In this document: piece after piece, positions 25,667 through 34,825 of the stretch
Numbering within the stretch: the first letter of the stretch is position 1
Layout: each line of letters starts with the position of its first letter
Assembly: GCA_024234165.1 (NCBI GenBank)
Contig: JACKOP010000005.1
Span: 246,907-310,906, forward strand
Direction of reading: 5' to 3'
From: Pseudomonadales bacterium
Lineage (GTDB): Bacteria; Pseudomonadota; Gammaproteobacteria; Pseudomonadales; UBA5518
DNA: 64,000 nt
The notes under the pieces: model-generated
Database searches by the model: none
What the model saw: only the letters and a program-made list of their open reading frames with translations
What the model was told of the DNA's origin: nothing
Program-made: the position numbers and the translations under genes

Positions 25667-25675
25667 GACATACAC

Positions 25676-26347
25676 TCACTGTAATCCGTGCTCGGTGGCA
25701 ATCACGGCCGCCTGTACCCGCGACGCGACGTCGAGCTTGCGCAGCACGTGCTGGACGTGGATCTTCACCGTCGTTTCGGCAATGCCCAGCTCGCGTGCAA
25801 TGACCTTGTTGCTGTCGCCTCGAGCAATGCCTCGCAGGATATCGCGCTCGCGCGCGGACAGCGCATCGAGCGGCGAGGTCGGCGCCGGATTTTGCTGCAA
25901 CACCGTGTCCGTTTGACGCACTGCCGACACCAGCTTGGTGGTCATCTCCGTGGCGATCACACTCTCGCCCGCCATCGCACGCCGTATCGCATCGCCGAGT
26001 ACGTCACCATCGATCGTCTTCAGCAGATAACCACAGGCACCACCGCGCAGCGCATCCAGCAGGTCCTGCTCGTCCTCGCTGACGGTGAGCATCAGGATCC
26101 TCGCGGCGGGCGCCGCCTCGCGCAGAGCGGGCAGTGCGTCGACCCCGCGCACTCCGGGCAGGTGATTGTCGAGCAGCACCAGGTCCGGCTGCTGCTCGGC
26201 TGCGCGCAGCAGTGCATGACTCACGTCCGCCTCGTCGCCGATCACGAGGAACCCGGGTTCACGCGCGAGCAGCGCAGTGAGTCCACGGCGGAACAAGGTG
26301 TGGTCATCGACCACGAGGATGCGGATCGGCGTAGCCGTCTCGTTCAT
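25676..26347 (-). CDS. narL: Nitrate/nitrite response regulator NarL
   Basis: A 223-residue two-component regulator. The receiver domain has the acidic pair VVDDH, phospho-acceptor Asp in DLVLLDNHLPGVRG and the conserved Lys in GYLLKTIDG. The C-terminal LuxR-type HTH is LSARERDILRGIARGDSNKV and IAETTVKIHVQHVLRKL. When phosphorylated by NarX it should activate the nar operon under nitrate. It overlaps narX by 4 nt. It lies about 15 kb from narK1, separated by the island. Confidence 0.95.
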   Translation of the reverse strand: MNETATPIRILVVDDHTLFRRGLTALLAREPGFLVIGDEADVSHALLRAAEQQPDLVLLDNHLPGVRGVDALPALREAAPAARILMLTVSEDEQDLLDALRGGACGYLLKTIDGDVLGDAIRRAMAGESVIATEMTTKLVSAVRQTDTVLQQNPAPTSPLDALSARERDILRGIARGDSNKVIARELGIAETTVKIHVQHVLRKLDVASRVQAAVIATEHGLQ

Positions 26348-28338
26348 GTCTGTGCCTCTGTCGTAGCAGGCGGGCCGATGGAATCCGCATCAGTTGTCTT
26401 GTCCACCGCTCCCGCCAAAGGCAAGTCGAGCCTGACCCGCGTTCCCTTCCCGCACCACGAGTCGACCGCAAGTTCCGCCCCGATGCGTGCGGCCCGTTCG
26501 GCCATGATGCGCAGCCCCACGTGCGTGGCATCGGCAGGCAGCGCGTCGACAGCAACCGCTCCGTCGGCAAAGCCGATGCCGTCGTCGCTGATCTCGAAGC
26601 ACCAGGCGGGCTGCTTCCACACCTCGACGCGCACCCTGCTCGCGCGCGCGTGCTTGCGCACGTTGGACAGTGCTTCCTGCACGATATGCAGCACCTGGAT
26701 CTGCACATCCGGCGGCAGCGGCATCGCGTGTCCATGAACGCGCAGCTCGCCATGCAGACCGCTCTGATGCTCGAACTTGCCGAGCGTCGTCTGCAGCGCC
26801 GTTTCGATGCCACCGGCATCAGCGCGGGTACGGAAGTGCAGCAGCAACTCGCGCACATCACCGTAGCTCTCCCGAACCCCGGTATCGATATCGGCAAGAA
26901 CGGCAGCTATGCGTCCGGCATCTCCCGCCGCCAGTGCATCGCGCATCAGCTGCACCTGGATCTTCAGGTACGCGAGCGACTGTGCGATCGAGTCGTGCAA
27001 CTCGCGTGCAATGAAGCCGCGCTCCTCGGCGACTGCGGCTTCCTTCGCGAGTGCAGCCAGACGGATGTTTTCCAGCCCGGCAGCAAGGTGCGCGGCCAGC
27101 GCTTCGAGCAGCGAACGCTCGGCAACGGACAGTGCGGTCCGGCTGCGGAAAAACAGATCGAGTTCGCCGCTGGTGTGCTGGTGCACACGCACCGGCACCG
27201 TTACCGCAGTCGCGAAACCGGCCTGGCGGCAGTGCTGCAGGCAGCTCGCAGGCAAGGCGTCGAGCGCGACCAGACGCAGCTCCGGTTCCCGCACACCCTG
27301 GCTCGACGCCGACACGCCGCATGCGCATTCGCCTTCGGCCAGCGTGCTCTCGGCGGCGATCATCGCCTGCGGCAAACCTTCCCAGGCGAGCGGCACGTAG
27401 TGACCACGTCCGGTGTCGTACCAGCGCAGCAGCGCCCCGTCCGCACGCGTCAGACGCAGCACGCAGCGCACGAAGCCGTGCGCCAGCTCCTCCGTAGACG
27501 CGGCATCGGCAACGATCGCGGCGACTTCATACAGGGCTTCGAGCCGCTCGTGCTTCTCCTCCAGCTCGGCGGTCTTCTCGTGCACCCGGGTCTCGAGATT
27601 GTCGTATACGGATTGCAGGTGCTCCGCCATACCGTTGAAGCCCTCGGCCAGGGCTCCGAACTCGTCACGACTCGCGCACCCGACCCGAGCCCCCAGATCA
27701 CCCTGCTGCACGCGCCGCACGGCGCGCGCCAGCGCACTCACCGGCTCCAGCACGAACACGTAGCCGGTGTAGACGAGCGTTGCACTCGCCAGCACGGCAA
27801 ACGCCAGCAGCGCCATCTGCACGAGGTGCATGATCGCGGTCCAGCGCGACATATGCCTTTCGATCGCACGCACCAGTGCGTCGATATGGTCGGTAAAGCG
27901 CGCGGTATCCTGTTCCAGCGCGGTCGCGCTGGCCTGGAGGCTCTGCGGGGTACCCCACCGCACCCGGAAATCCGCCCACTCCGCTTCAACCGCCGTGAAG
28001 CGCTCGCGCACCCGTGCATCCCACGGCACGAACAACGGGCGATGCGTATCGCCGACCCGCAACAGCTCGATGCTGGCATCGAACTCCGTTACGTACTGCC
28101 GCAGCAGCGTCGCATCGCCGGCGTCCACGGCACGCGCCATGCGGTTGATCTGCATGCGCAGGCGACCCGCCTCATTGACCGCGGCCGCGCCACCATCGAG
28201 CTGCCACGACACCCAGAGGGTCACTCCGATCGAGACCCCCGTGAAGACCAGAAACGGCAGCAGCACCAGCGCGAGCTTCAGCCCGAGACTCCATTGACGC
28301 TGGTCCGTGTCCACCACGGCGTGTGCTTCTTCAGCCAA
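26344..28338 (-). CDS. narX: Nitrate/nitrite sensor histidine kinase NarX
   Basis: A 664-residue membrane sensor kinase: first TM helix near residues 18-40, a periplasmic domain starting with the P-box-like NEAGRLRMQINRMARA that senses nitrate in NarX, a second TM near 175-200, HAMP (VQQGDLGARVGCASRDEFG), a GAF-like region, the HisKA_3 phospho-acceptor box ERGFIARELHDSIAQSLAYL and a C-terminal HATPase domain (ISDDGIGF). The apparent start is TTG 28338, preceded by GAGGAAAG. Partner of NarL. Confidence 0.94.
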   Translation of the reverse strand: MAEEAHAVVDTDQRQWSLGLKLALVLLPFLVFTGVSIGVTLWVSWQLDGGAAAVNEAGRLRMQINRMARAVDAGDATLLRQYVTEFDASIELLRVGDTHRPLFVPWDARVRERFTAVEAEWADFRVRWGTPQSLQASATALEQDTARFTDHIDALVRAIERHMSRWTAIMHLVQMALLAFAVLASATLVYTGYVFVLEPVSALARAVRRVQQGDLGARVGCASRDEFGALAEGFNGMAEHLQSVYDNLETRVHEKTAELEEKHERLEALYEVAAIVADAASTEELAHGFVRCVLRLTRADGALLRWYDTGRGHYVPLAWEGLPQAMIAAESTLAEGECACGVSASSQGVREPELRLVALDALPASCLQHCRQAGFATAVTVPVRVHQHTSGELDLFFRSRTALSVAERSLLEALAAHLAAGLENIRLAALAKEAAVAEERGFIARELHDSIAQSLAYLKIQVQLMRDALAAGDAGRIAAVLADIDTGVRESYGDVRELLLHFRTRADAGGIETALQTTLGKFEHQSGLHGELRVHGHAMPLPPDVQIQVLHIVQEALSNVRKHARASRVRVEVWKQPAWCFEISDDGIGFADGAVAVDALPADATHVGLRIMAERAARIGAELAVDSWCGKGTRVRLDLPLAGAVDKTTDADSIGPPATTEAQT

Positions 28339-28517
28339 GAGCTTTCCTCGACGCGACGCCGATCGGCAGCAGATCCATCAGGGTTCCCGGCCGACCGTCA
28401 TGACCGCGGGATTATGCCCGCCATGGGCTGCTGGACGCGAGCCGCGCCCTCTATACTGCCGGCCGTCCGGCTGCCCGAAGCCGGCATCCCGGCATCCATG
28501 ACCGACCAGGACACACC

Positions 28518-29798
28518 ATGCAGCCGCCGACACGCGCTCCGAGTGCCGCCTACGCCAACTACGTGCTCGCCCTGTTGAGCCTGGTCTATGTGATGAACTT
28601 CATCGACCGGCAGATCCTGGCCATGCTGATCGAGCCGATCAAACAGGAATTCGGCGTTTCGGATACGGCACTCGGGTTGCTGTCGGGCTTTGCGTTCGCG
28701 TTCCTGTACACGCTTGCGGGAATCCCGATCGCGCGCTGGGCAGACCGCAGCTCGCGTACCCGCGTCATCACGCTGGCACTCACCATATGGAGCGTGATGA
28801 CCGCTGCCTGCGGCCTGGCACGCAACTTCATCGAACTGGCTCTGCTGCGGGTACTGGTCGGCATCGGCGAGGCCGGCGGCAACCCGCCGTCGCATTCGTT
28901 GATCGCCGATTATTTTCCGCCACACCGGCGCGCCACGGCGCTATCGATATTTGCATGGGGTGTCTATGTGGGGTCTGCCATCGCGTTCCTCGCCGGCGGT
29001 TACCTGGTTGCCCACTACAGCTGGCGTACCGCATTCATGGTCGTCGGTGCGCCGGGCCTGTTGCTCGCGGTGGTGGTTGCACTGACGGTGCGCGAACCCG
29101 CACGTGGCGCCTCGGAACAACGCAGCGCCCCGCAGGCGCAGCCGCCGCTCGGTGAGGTGTTGCGCCATCTGCTGGCGCAGCGTTCGTTCATGTTCATCGT
29201 GCTCGGTGCGTCGATCCAGTCGCTTTCGGGCTATGGAGTGCTGACCTGGGGACCCACGTTTCTGTACCGCGTCCACGCGATGCCGTGGACCGAGATCGGC
29301 GTGTGGCTCGGCTGGATCATCGGTGTCGCGGGCTGCGCCGGAGCCTACGCCGGTGGCCGGCTCGCGGATCGCTTCGGCGCACGTGACGCCGCGTGGTACA
29401 TGCGCCTGCCGGCGCTGCAGTCCTTGCTCGGCGTGCCGTTCGTGCTCGGTTTTGCACTGCTGCCGGCACAGCGTGACTCGATGCTGGCGTTCATCCCGTT
29501 CTATGCGCTGGGCGCCATGTACGTGGGGCCGATGTTCTCGATGGTGCAGGGGCTGGTGCCGCTGCGCATGCGTGCCACGGCTTCCGCGCTGCTGCTGTTC
29601 GTCGTGAACCTGATCGGACTCGGACTCGGGCCGCTGTCGGTCGGGCTGCTGAACGACTACGTGTTCGCCGCCGAGCACGGTGCGCTGGCGATCCGCTACT
29701 CGATGCTCGTGATCGGCGTGCTCGGCGGTGCGGCCAGCCTGCTGTTCTGGCAGGCATCACGTACGCTGGCCGCGGACCTCGCCCGCCAGCACGACTGA
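28518..29798 (+). CDS. MFS transporter, spinster-like
   Basis: A 426-residue major facilitator with 12 helices. The N-terminal NYVLALLSLVYVMNFIDRQI and the loop motif GIPIARWADRSSRTRVITLA are typical of the Spns/ACS-like branch common in environmental proteobacteria. The second half contains YAGGRLADRFGARDAAWYMR. The substrate is unknown; relatives move organic anions or lipids. It is oppositely oriented to narX, with a 179-bp promoter gap, and its 3' end overlaps the MOSC gene by 42 bp tail to tail. Confidence 0.85.
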   Translation: MQPPTRAPSAAYANYVLALLSLVYVMNFIDRQILAMLIEPIKQEFGVSDTALGLLSGFAFAFLYTLAGIPIARWADRSSRTRVITLALTIWSVMTAACGLARNFIELALLRVLVGIGEAGGNPPSHSLIADYFPPHRRATALSIFAWGVYVGSAIAFLAGGYLVAHYSWRTAFMVVGAPGLLLAVVVALTVREPARGASEQRSAPQAQPPLGEVLRHLLAQRSFMFIVLGASIQSLSGYGVLTWGPTFLYRVHAMPWTEIGVWLGWIIGVAGCAGAYAGGRLADRFGARDAAWYMRLPALQSLLGVPFVLGFALLPAQRDSMLAFIPFYALGAMYVGPMFSMVQGLVPLRMRATASALLLFVVNLIGLGLGPLSVGLLNDYVFAAEHGALAIRYSMLVIGVLGGAASLLFWQASRTLAADLARQHD

Positions 29799-30509
29799 GT
29801 TCGCGCGCGGCACCGCCGCTTGCGGCGGCAGCGTGAGCCGCCGCGACCAGTCCTCGACCACGCCGCTCTCGAGCCGACGCGATGCAAGCAGGCGCCAGCC
29901 CTCGGACAGAACGGCGAGGTCGGCGATCGTCGCGAGCAGCACCCGGTTCAGGCAGTCGTGATACAGCACGTGCTGCAGCCGCGCCAGCGTCCACTCGGGA
30001 TGCGGACGATCGTGCAGCTCGAGGCAATCGCCTGCGGCAATCGTGCCGGGCTGCAGCACCCGGTAGTACCAGCCCGTCAGCCCGCTGTCCTGCACACGCT
30101 CGGCCATGGCTGGCAGATCGAAGCGCAGATCGAGCTTCCAGCACGGCTGGCGACCCTGCGAAACCTGCAGGACGGCGCCTCCGAGCCGGTACACGTCGCC
30201 AACGCAGACCACGTCCTCGGTCATACCGAGAGTGACCAGGTTCTCGCCGAAGCCTCCTGCAACGAAACGCTCCGCTCGCTCCGGCAGCAGCGCACGCCAG
30301 CGCGCGTAATGCTCCAGCGCGTAGTGGTGCAGAGCCTTGTCGGGGCCGCCGTGATGGCGGGTGTCGGCCTGTCGATCTGCCCGCAAGCCGTTCACATCGG
30401 CGTAGCCATCGCGAACCGGCTGCTTGTCGATTGCGCTGCGTGCCTCACCGGAACCCAGCGGTGCGACGATTCCTGCGCGCAGCTCCCGCAGCACGATCCC
30501 TGCGCTCAC
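29757..30509 (-). CDS. MOSC domain protein (YiiM-like)
   Basis: A MOSC sulfur-carrier/molybdenum-cofactor-sulfurase C-terminal-like protein: RHHGGPDKALHHYALEHYARW, GGFGENLVTLGMTEDVVCVGD, and the conserved cysteine in VSQGRQPCWKLDLRF. YiiM relatives reduce N-hydroxylated bases using Mo cofactor. I prefer GTG 30509 (SAGIVLRELRAGIVAPLGSG, 250 residues) because YiiM starts align there; the frame stays open upstream to 30599. Convergent with the MFS gene. Confidence 0.82.
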   Translation of the reverse strand: MSAGIVLRELRAGIVAPLGSGEARSAIDKQPVRDGYADVNGLRADRQADTRHHGGPDKALHHYALEHYARWRALLPERAERFVAGGFGENLVTLGMTEDVVCVGDVYRLGGAVLQVSQGRQPCWKLDLRFDLPAMAERVQDSGLTGWYYRVLQPGTIAAGDCLELHDRPHPEWTLARLQHVLYHDCLNRVLLATIADLAVLSEGWRLLASRRLESGVVEDWSRRLTLPPQAAVPRANSVVLAGEVRGQRT

Positions 30510-30796
30510 GGCGCTGCCCCGGTTTCGGGCCACTCGGTAGATTCGGCGATTTTCACTACGGGACCCCATGCATGACGGCGGCATCGACATGATCGACATG
30601 ATAGAGGCATGCGAGCCGTGGCGCGCTTCCCGTTTCTGCTTCTGTAGTCGGCATGTGGTCAGCGCTGTCGCAAGCCTGCGGCTTTGCTAGACTGCCTCTC
30701 GCATCGACAGACGAGGCGTACGGGTCTTGCGCCGACGAGCGCACCGCCCACCGGAGTTTTGCAGCGCAAGGCGAAACGCGAGGAGACCCGCGGCAG

Positions 30797-31732
30797 ATGA
30801 GCACCACCGGCGTCGCCAGAGCGCAACCGACCTCGAGCGTCTCGTGGCGTGAGCATGTGCGCGCACACCCGCTGGTTGCCGGCGGACTTGCGATCGGCGT
30901 ACTCGCCGTGTGCTTCCTGCTGGCGGAGAGTCTGGTCTCACTGAACGAAGGCGGGCCTTCCCGCGCGCTGGTGCTTGCCCTGTACGGCGGGACTGCCGGC
31001 TTCCTCACGACGGCCCTCGGCGCGTTGCCTGCGCTTTTGCTGCGCACCATGCCGCAGCGCCTCGCCGACACACTGATGGGAATGGCCGCCGGCATGATGC
31101 TGGCGGCAACCGCATTCTCGCTGCTGCTGCCCGGTATCGACGCCGGCACCCACATCCTGGGCAATGCACCGCTGGGCGCCTGCATCGTGGTGTTCGGCAT
31201 GGCACTCGGCGTGCTGCTGATGCTGGGCCTGGAGCAGTTCACGCCGCACGAGCACGAGTCCACCGGACCCTGCGGCCCCGGGTATGCACGCTATCCGCGG
31301 ATGTGGCTGTTCGTGTTCGCGATCGCGCTGCACAACCTGCCCGAAGGCATGGCGATCGGCGTGGCATTCTCACAGGGCAGCCTGCAGACCGGCTTGCCGC
31401 TCGCGGTTGCGATCGCGCTGCAGGATATTCCCGAGGGGCTCGCGGTGGCTCTTGCACTGCGCAGCGTCGGACTCCGCCCGGCACGCGCGGTGATGCTGGC
31501 AGCGCTGAGCGGCGTGCCCGAACCGCTCGGCGCGCTGATCGGCCTGGGCTTGGCAAGCGGTTTTCCGCTCGCCTACCCGATCGGGATGGGCCTGGCCGCC
31601 GGTGCGATGCTGTTCGTGATCTCGCACGAAGTGATTCCCGAAACCCACCGCAATGGCCACCAGACCCCCGCCACACTCGGACTGATGGTGGGCTTCGCCG
31701 TCATGATGGTGCTCGACACCACCCTTGGCTGA
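30797..31732 (+). CDS. ZIP-family metal transporter (ZupT/GufA-like)
   Basis: A 311-residue eight-helix ZIP transporter importing Zn2+ or other divalent metals into the cytoplasm. Metal-binding helices are visible: helix IV ALHNLPEGMAIGVAFSQG and helix V IALQDIPEGLAVALALRS, both with the HN/D-PEG type motif of the GufA group. A short histidine/glutamate segment (FTPHEHEST) lies in the variable loop. ATG 30797 was chosen over the upstream open frame because AGGAG lies at 30780. Confidence 0.88.
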   Translation: MSTTGVARAQPTSSVSWREHVRAHPLVAGGLAIGVLAVCFLLAESLVSLNEGGPSRALVLALYGGTAGFLTTALGALPALLLRTMPQRLADTLMGMAAGMMLAATAFSLLLPGIDAGTHILGNAPLGACIVVFGMALGVLLMLGLEQFTPHEHESTGPCGPGYARYPRMWLFVFAIALHNLPEGMAIGVAFSQGSLQTGLPLAVAIALQDIPEGLAVALALRSVGLRPARAVMLAALSGVPEPLGALIGLGLASGFPLAYPIGMGLAAGAMLFVISHEVIPETHRNGHQTPATLGLMVGFAVMMVLDTTLG

Positions 31733-31782
31733 AGCTGCTGCGGCCATCGCACGGCAGCAGGCCGTCTGCGCGCACGCTGCCC

Positions 31783-32778
31783 TCAGTCGAAGGGTACCGG
31801 GCGCGGGGTCGCGTCCTCCGACGGCGGCAGGATCGGCAACAGCAGGCGAGGCTGCTCGCCGGTCAGCGTCTTCAGGAACGCCACGATGCTCGCATTCTCC
31901 GTCGCGCTGAACGTACGCCCCAGTTGCAGCCGCCCCATGATATCGACCGCCGCGCCGAGCGTATTCGCAGCACCGTCATGGAAGTACGGGTAGGTCAGTT
32001 CGACGTTGCGCAGGGTCGGCACCTTGAAGCTGAAGCGGTCGGAGTCCTTGCCGGTGACTGCCGAGCGTCCTTCTGCGTCCACCGCTGCCTTGTACGGTGC
32101 GACGACGCCCATTTTCTGGAACGAATTGCCGCCGACCGCCTCGCCGTTATGGCAGGCGATGCAGCCGCTTTCCTTGAACAGCTTGTAACCTGCCAGTTCC
32201 TGCTCGCTGAGCGCGCTCGCATCGCCCAGCAGCCACTGGTCGAAGCGCGAGTCCGGTGTCACCAGCGTCTTCTCGAACTCGGCGATCGCCTGCGTCACCT
32301 CGTCGATCGTGATCTTGTCGGTGCCGAACACCTGCCTGAATTCACGCACATAACCCGGAATCGACGCCAGTACGCTGACAGTGAGCTGGTGTGTGAACGC
32401 CATCTCCTTGGGGTTGGCGATCGGGCCACCCGCCTGTTCCTTGAGATCCGCTGCACGCCCATCCCAGAACTGTGCGACGTTCAGGCTCGAGTTCAGCACG
32501 GTCGGCGCGTTGATCGGCCCGCGCTGCCAGTTGTGCCCGATCGAGGTCGGGATGTTGTCGGTCCCGCCCATCGACAGGTTGTGGCAGGAATTGCAGGAAA
32601 TGAACCCCGAACGCGACAGACGCGGGTCGAAGTACAGTTTCTTGCCGAGTTCGCTGAGCCCCAGATCGATATTGCGCGCCGGCTTGACCGGCTGGATGGG
32701 CTCACTGGCATAGCTGACGCCCTGCGCCAGCATCGCGCAGAACAGGGCGACACCCGCCGTGGCTTTCGAGTACTTCAT
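31783..32778 (-). CDS. Di-heme cytochrome c peroxidase
   Basis: A 331-residue periplasmic protein with a Sec signal peptide (KATAGVALFCAMLAQGVSYASE) and two CXXCH heme sites: CNSCH near residue 62 and CIACH near residue 207. These are the low- and high-potential hemes of CcpA/MauG-type enzymes. It reduces H2O2 to water using small c-type cytochromes. The helix GGNSFQKMGVV and the region FKVPTLRNVELTYPYFHDGA are typical of bacterial peroxidases. Confidence 0.93.
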   Translation of the reverse strand: MKYSKATAGVALFCAMLAQGVSYASEPIQPVKPARNIDLGLSELGKKLYFDPRLSRSGFISCNSCHNLSMGGTDNIPTSIGHNWQRGPINAPTVLNSSLNVAQFWDGRAADLKEQAGGPIANPKEMAFTHQLTVSVLASIPGYVREFRQVFGTDKITIDEVTQAIAEFEKTLVTPDSRFDQWLLGDASALSEQELAGYKLFKESGCIACHNGEAVGGNSFQKMGVVAPYKAAVDAEGRSAVTGKDSDRFSFKVPTLRNVELTYPYFHDGAANTLGAAVDIMGRLQLGRTFSATENASIVAFLKTLTGEQPRLLLPILPPSEDATPRPVPFD

Positions 32779-33050
32779 GCTGTCGTCTCCTCATGACTTG
32801 ATCATCTGGCAGCGATTGTCCACATCGGGACCCGACGATGCCAGAGCTTCGGATAACCGTCGCGCGAGCGCTTCAGAGTGCTGTCGCAATACACTGCGAA
32901 ACATGAGGCAATGCCTTCACACCGGCGGGACGCCGTAAATGCCTCCCTGCAGGCTCGAGCGCAGCCTCCCTGCGGCGCACGCCCCCGATGCGACGGCATC
33001 TCGCCGCACGCTTGCGGCATCGACGATCGGGCGCTGTTTCGACTGCCTTT
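32779..33050. other. Gap between ABC ATPase and peroxidase genes
   Basis: A 272-bp non-coding stretch upstream of the peroxidase gene. It holds GC-rich short inverted repeats but no convincing gene. The promoter of the peroxidase should be here; a TTGATCATCTGG sequence near the start codon is only a weak FNR-like half site. Confidence 0.4.
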
Positions 33051-33824
33051 TCAGCCTCGTTGCCACGGGATGATCGCAGCCAGGCCGTCCTCGTCGATCA
33101 CGCGCATGCGCACCCCGTAAACGGGCTCCAGTATCGCCGGCTGCAGCACCTCGCGCGCTGCTCCGCAAGCGATCACGGCACCGTGGTGAAGCAGCAGCAC
33201 CCGATCACAGAAGCGTGCCGCCAGGCTCAGATCGTGCAACACCACCGCAACGGCGGTACCCCGCACGGCCCGCTCGGCGAGCAGTTCCATCGCGTGCAAC
33301 TGGTGATACACATCGAGCGCCGCCACCGGTTCGTCGGCGAGCAGGATCAGCGGCTCGGCTGCCAGCAGCCGGGCGATCATCACACGCGTACGTTCACCGC
33401 CGGAGAGCTCGTTGACCAGGCGATGCTGCAGATCCTCGACTTCGGCATCCAGCAGCGCCGTGGCAACCGCCTCTGGGCCCGCCTCGTCGACGCTGAACCA
33501 GCCGTGCTGCCAGGGCAACCTTCCCAGCTCGACTACCGTACGCACATCGAGCGGCCAGTGCAGCGGCGCGGACTGCGGCAGATACCCGATGCGCCGACCG
33601 CGTTCTACGGCCGGCCATGCCTGGAGCTCCCGGCCATCGAGACGCACGCTGCCGCCGGCGGGATGCAGCAGCCCGGCCATCACACGCAACAGCGTACTCT
33701 TGCCCGCCCCGTTGGGACCGATGACGCCGAGCACTTCGCCTGCCGCGAGTTCGCACGACACGCCGGCCAGCACGGCTCGCAAGCCGAGGTGCACACGCAC
33801 ATCGTCGACGATCAGCGCACTCAC
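33051..33824 (-). CDS. ABC transporter ATPase, FecE/BtuD type
   Basis: A 257-residue ATPase: Walker A GPNGAGKST, Q-loop GYLPQSAP, signature LSGGERTRVMIARLL, Walker B PLILLADEPVAALD and the H-loop VLHDLSLAARF. It belongs to the iron-siderophore/heme/cobalamin group (FepC, BtuD, HmuV). GTG 33824 overlaps the permease stop by 4 nt, so I take it rather than the longer frame. It ends the operon that begins at the TPP riboswitch. Confidence 0.9.
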   Translation of the reverse strand: MSALIVDDVRVHLGLRAVLAGVSCELAAGEVLGVIGPNGAGKSTLLRVMAGLLHPAGGSVRLDGRELQAWPAVERGRRIGYLPQSAPLHWPLDVRTVVELGRLPWQHGWFSVDEAGPEAVATALLDAEVEDLQHRLVNELSGGERTRVMIARLLAAEPLILLADEPVAALDVYHQLHAMELLAERAVRGTAVAVVLHDLSLAARFCDRVLLLHHGAVIACGAAREVLQPAILEPVYGVRMRVIDEDGLAAIIPWQRG

Positions 33825-34819
33825 GTCAGGCGTCCGCGCGCACCGAGCACGATCGCCAGAAACACCGGCGCGCCAAGCAACGAGGTGACCACGCCCAGCT
33901 TCAGCTCGCTGGCGCCGGGAAGGCGTTGCACCAGCACATCCGCCAGCAGCACCAGCAAGGCGCCACCAAGCGCACTCGGCACCAGCAAGCGCCCTGGCCG
34001 GTGCCCGACCAGCGGGCGCAGCACGTGCGGAACGACCAGGCCGACGAATGAAATCGTACCGCTGATCGCAACGGCGGCACCCACACCGATCGCAACCCCT
34101 CCCATCACTCGCCACGGCAGCGAACGGGCCCCGAAACCGAGCGTATGCGCGGTGTCTTCACCGAGGCTCAGCGCTTCCAGATAGCGGCGCGTCGACACCA
34201 GCGACACCACGGCGATCAGCATGAACGGCAGGCAGAACACCAGTTCGGCAAAGCTGCGGTTGGCCACCGAACCCATCAGCCAGTAGACGATCTCGTGCAA
34301 CGCGTAGGGGCTGGGTGCGAGATTGAGGGCCAGCGCGATCGCGGCTGCAGCGAAGGCGTTCAGCGCCACGCCGGCAAGGATCAGCGTGGCAACCCGTGCG
34401 TGGTCACCGACCAGCACACGCAACAGCGCGAGAGCCGCGACTGCACCGACGATTCCGGCTGCCGGCAGCAGCAGCGAATGCTGTGGCACCAGCCCGAAAT
34501 AGAGCACCAGCACGGCGCCGAGCGCGGCACAACTCGATGCACCCACCAAACCCGGCTCCGCAAGGGGGTTGCGCAGCATGCCCTGCAGCGCCGCACCGGC
34601 AATGCCGAGCGTCGCGCCGACTGCCAGCGCGGCGAGCGCACGCGGCAAACGAATCTCGCGCAGGATCAGCAGCGCCGTCGATTCCCGGCCGGCAACCCAG
34701 TCACCGAGTGCCGGCGACAGCAAGGCACCCGCCGAACCGGTATCGAGTGCCAGCAGGCCTGCGAGCACCAGTGCCACCGAGAGCGCAGGCAACAATGACC
34801 GTTCTGCCAGCACGCGCAT
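33821..34819 (-). CDS. FecCD-family ABC transporter permease
   Basis: A 332-residue permease with about ten helices, of the FecCD/BtuC type: ATLGIAGAALQGMLRNPLAEPG near residue 75 and SFVGLVVPHVLRPLVGHRPG, both family signatures. These move metal chelates or cobalamin across the inner membrane with a FecE-type ATPase and a binding protein. No binding protein gene is nearby. The gene starts 6 bp after the kinase-like gene, so it is probably cotranscribed with the thiamine genes. Confidence 0.9.
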   Translation of the reverse strand: MRVLAERSLLPALSVALVLAGLLALDTGSAGALLSPALGDWVAGRESTALLILREIRLPRALAALAVGATLGIAGAALQGMLRNPLAEPGLVGASSCAALGAVLVLYFGLVPQHSLLLPAAGIVGAVAALALLRVLVGDHARVATLILAGVALNAFAAAAIALALNLAPSPYALHEIVYWLMGSVANRSFAELVFCLPFMLIAVVSLVSTRRYLEALSLGEDTAHTLGFGARSLPWRVMGGVAIGVGAAVAISGTISFVGLVVPHVLRPLVGHRPGRLLVPSALGGALLVLLADVLVQRLPGASELKLGVVTSLLGAPVFLAIVLGARGRLT

Positions 34820-34825
34820 CGCCGC

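Noticed and set aside
26521..28578. 685-codon open frame opposite narX
   Set aside because: It is antisense to a clearly coding histidine kinase and is rich in Arg/His/Gln with no domain; typical of shadow frames in high-GC DNA.
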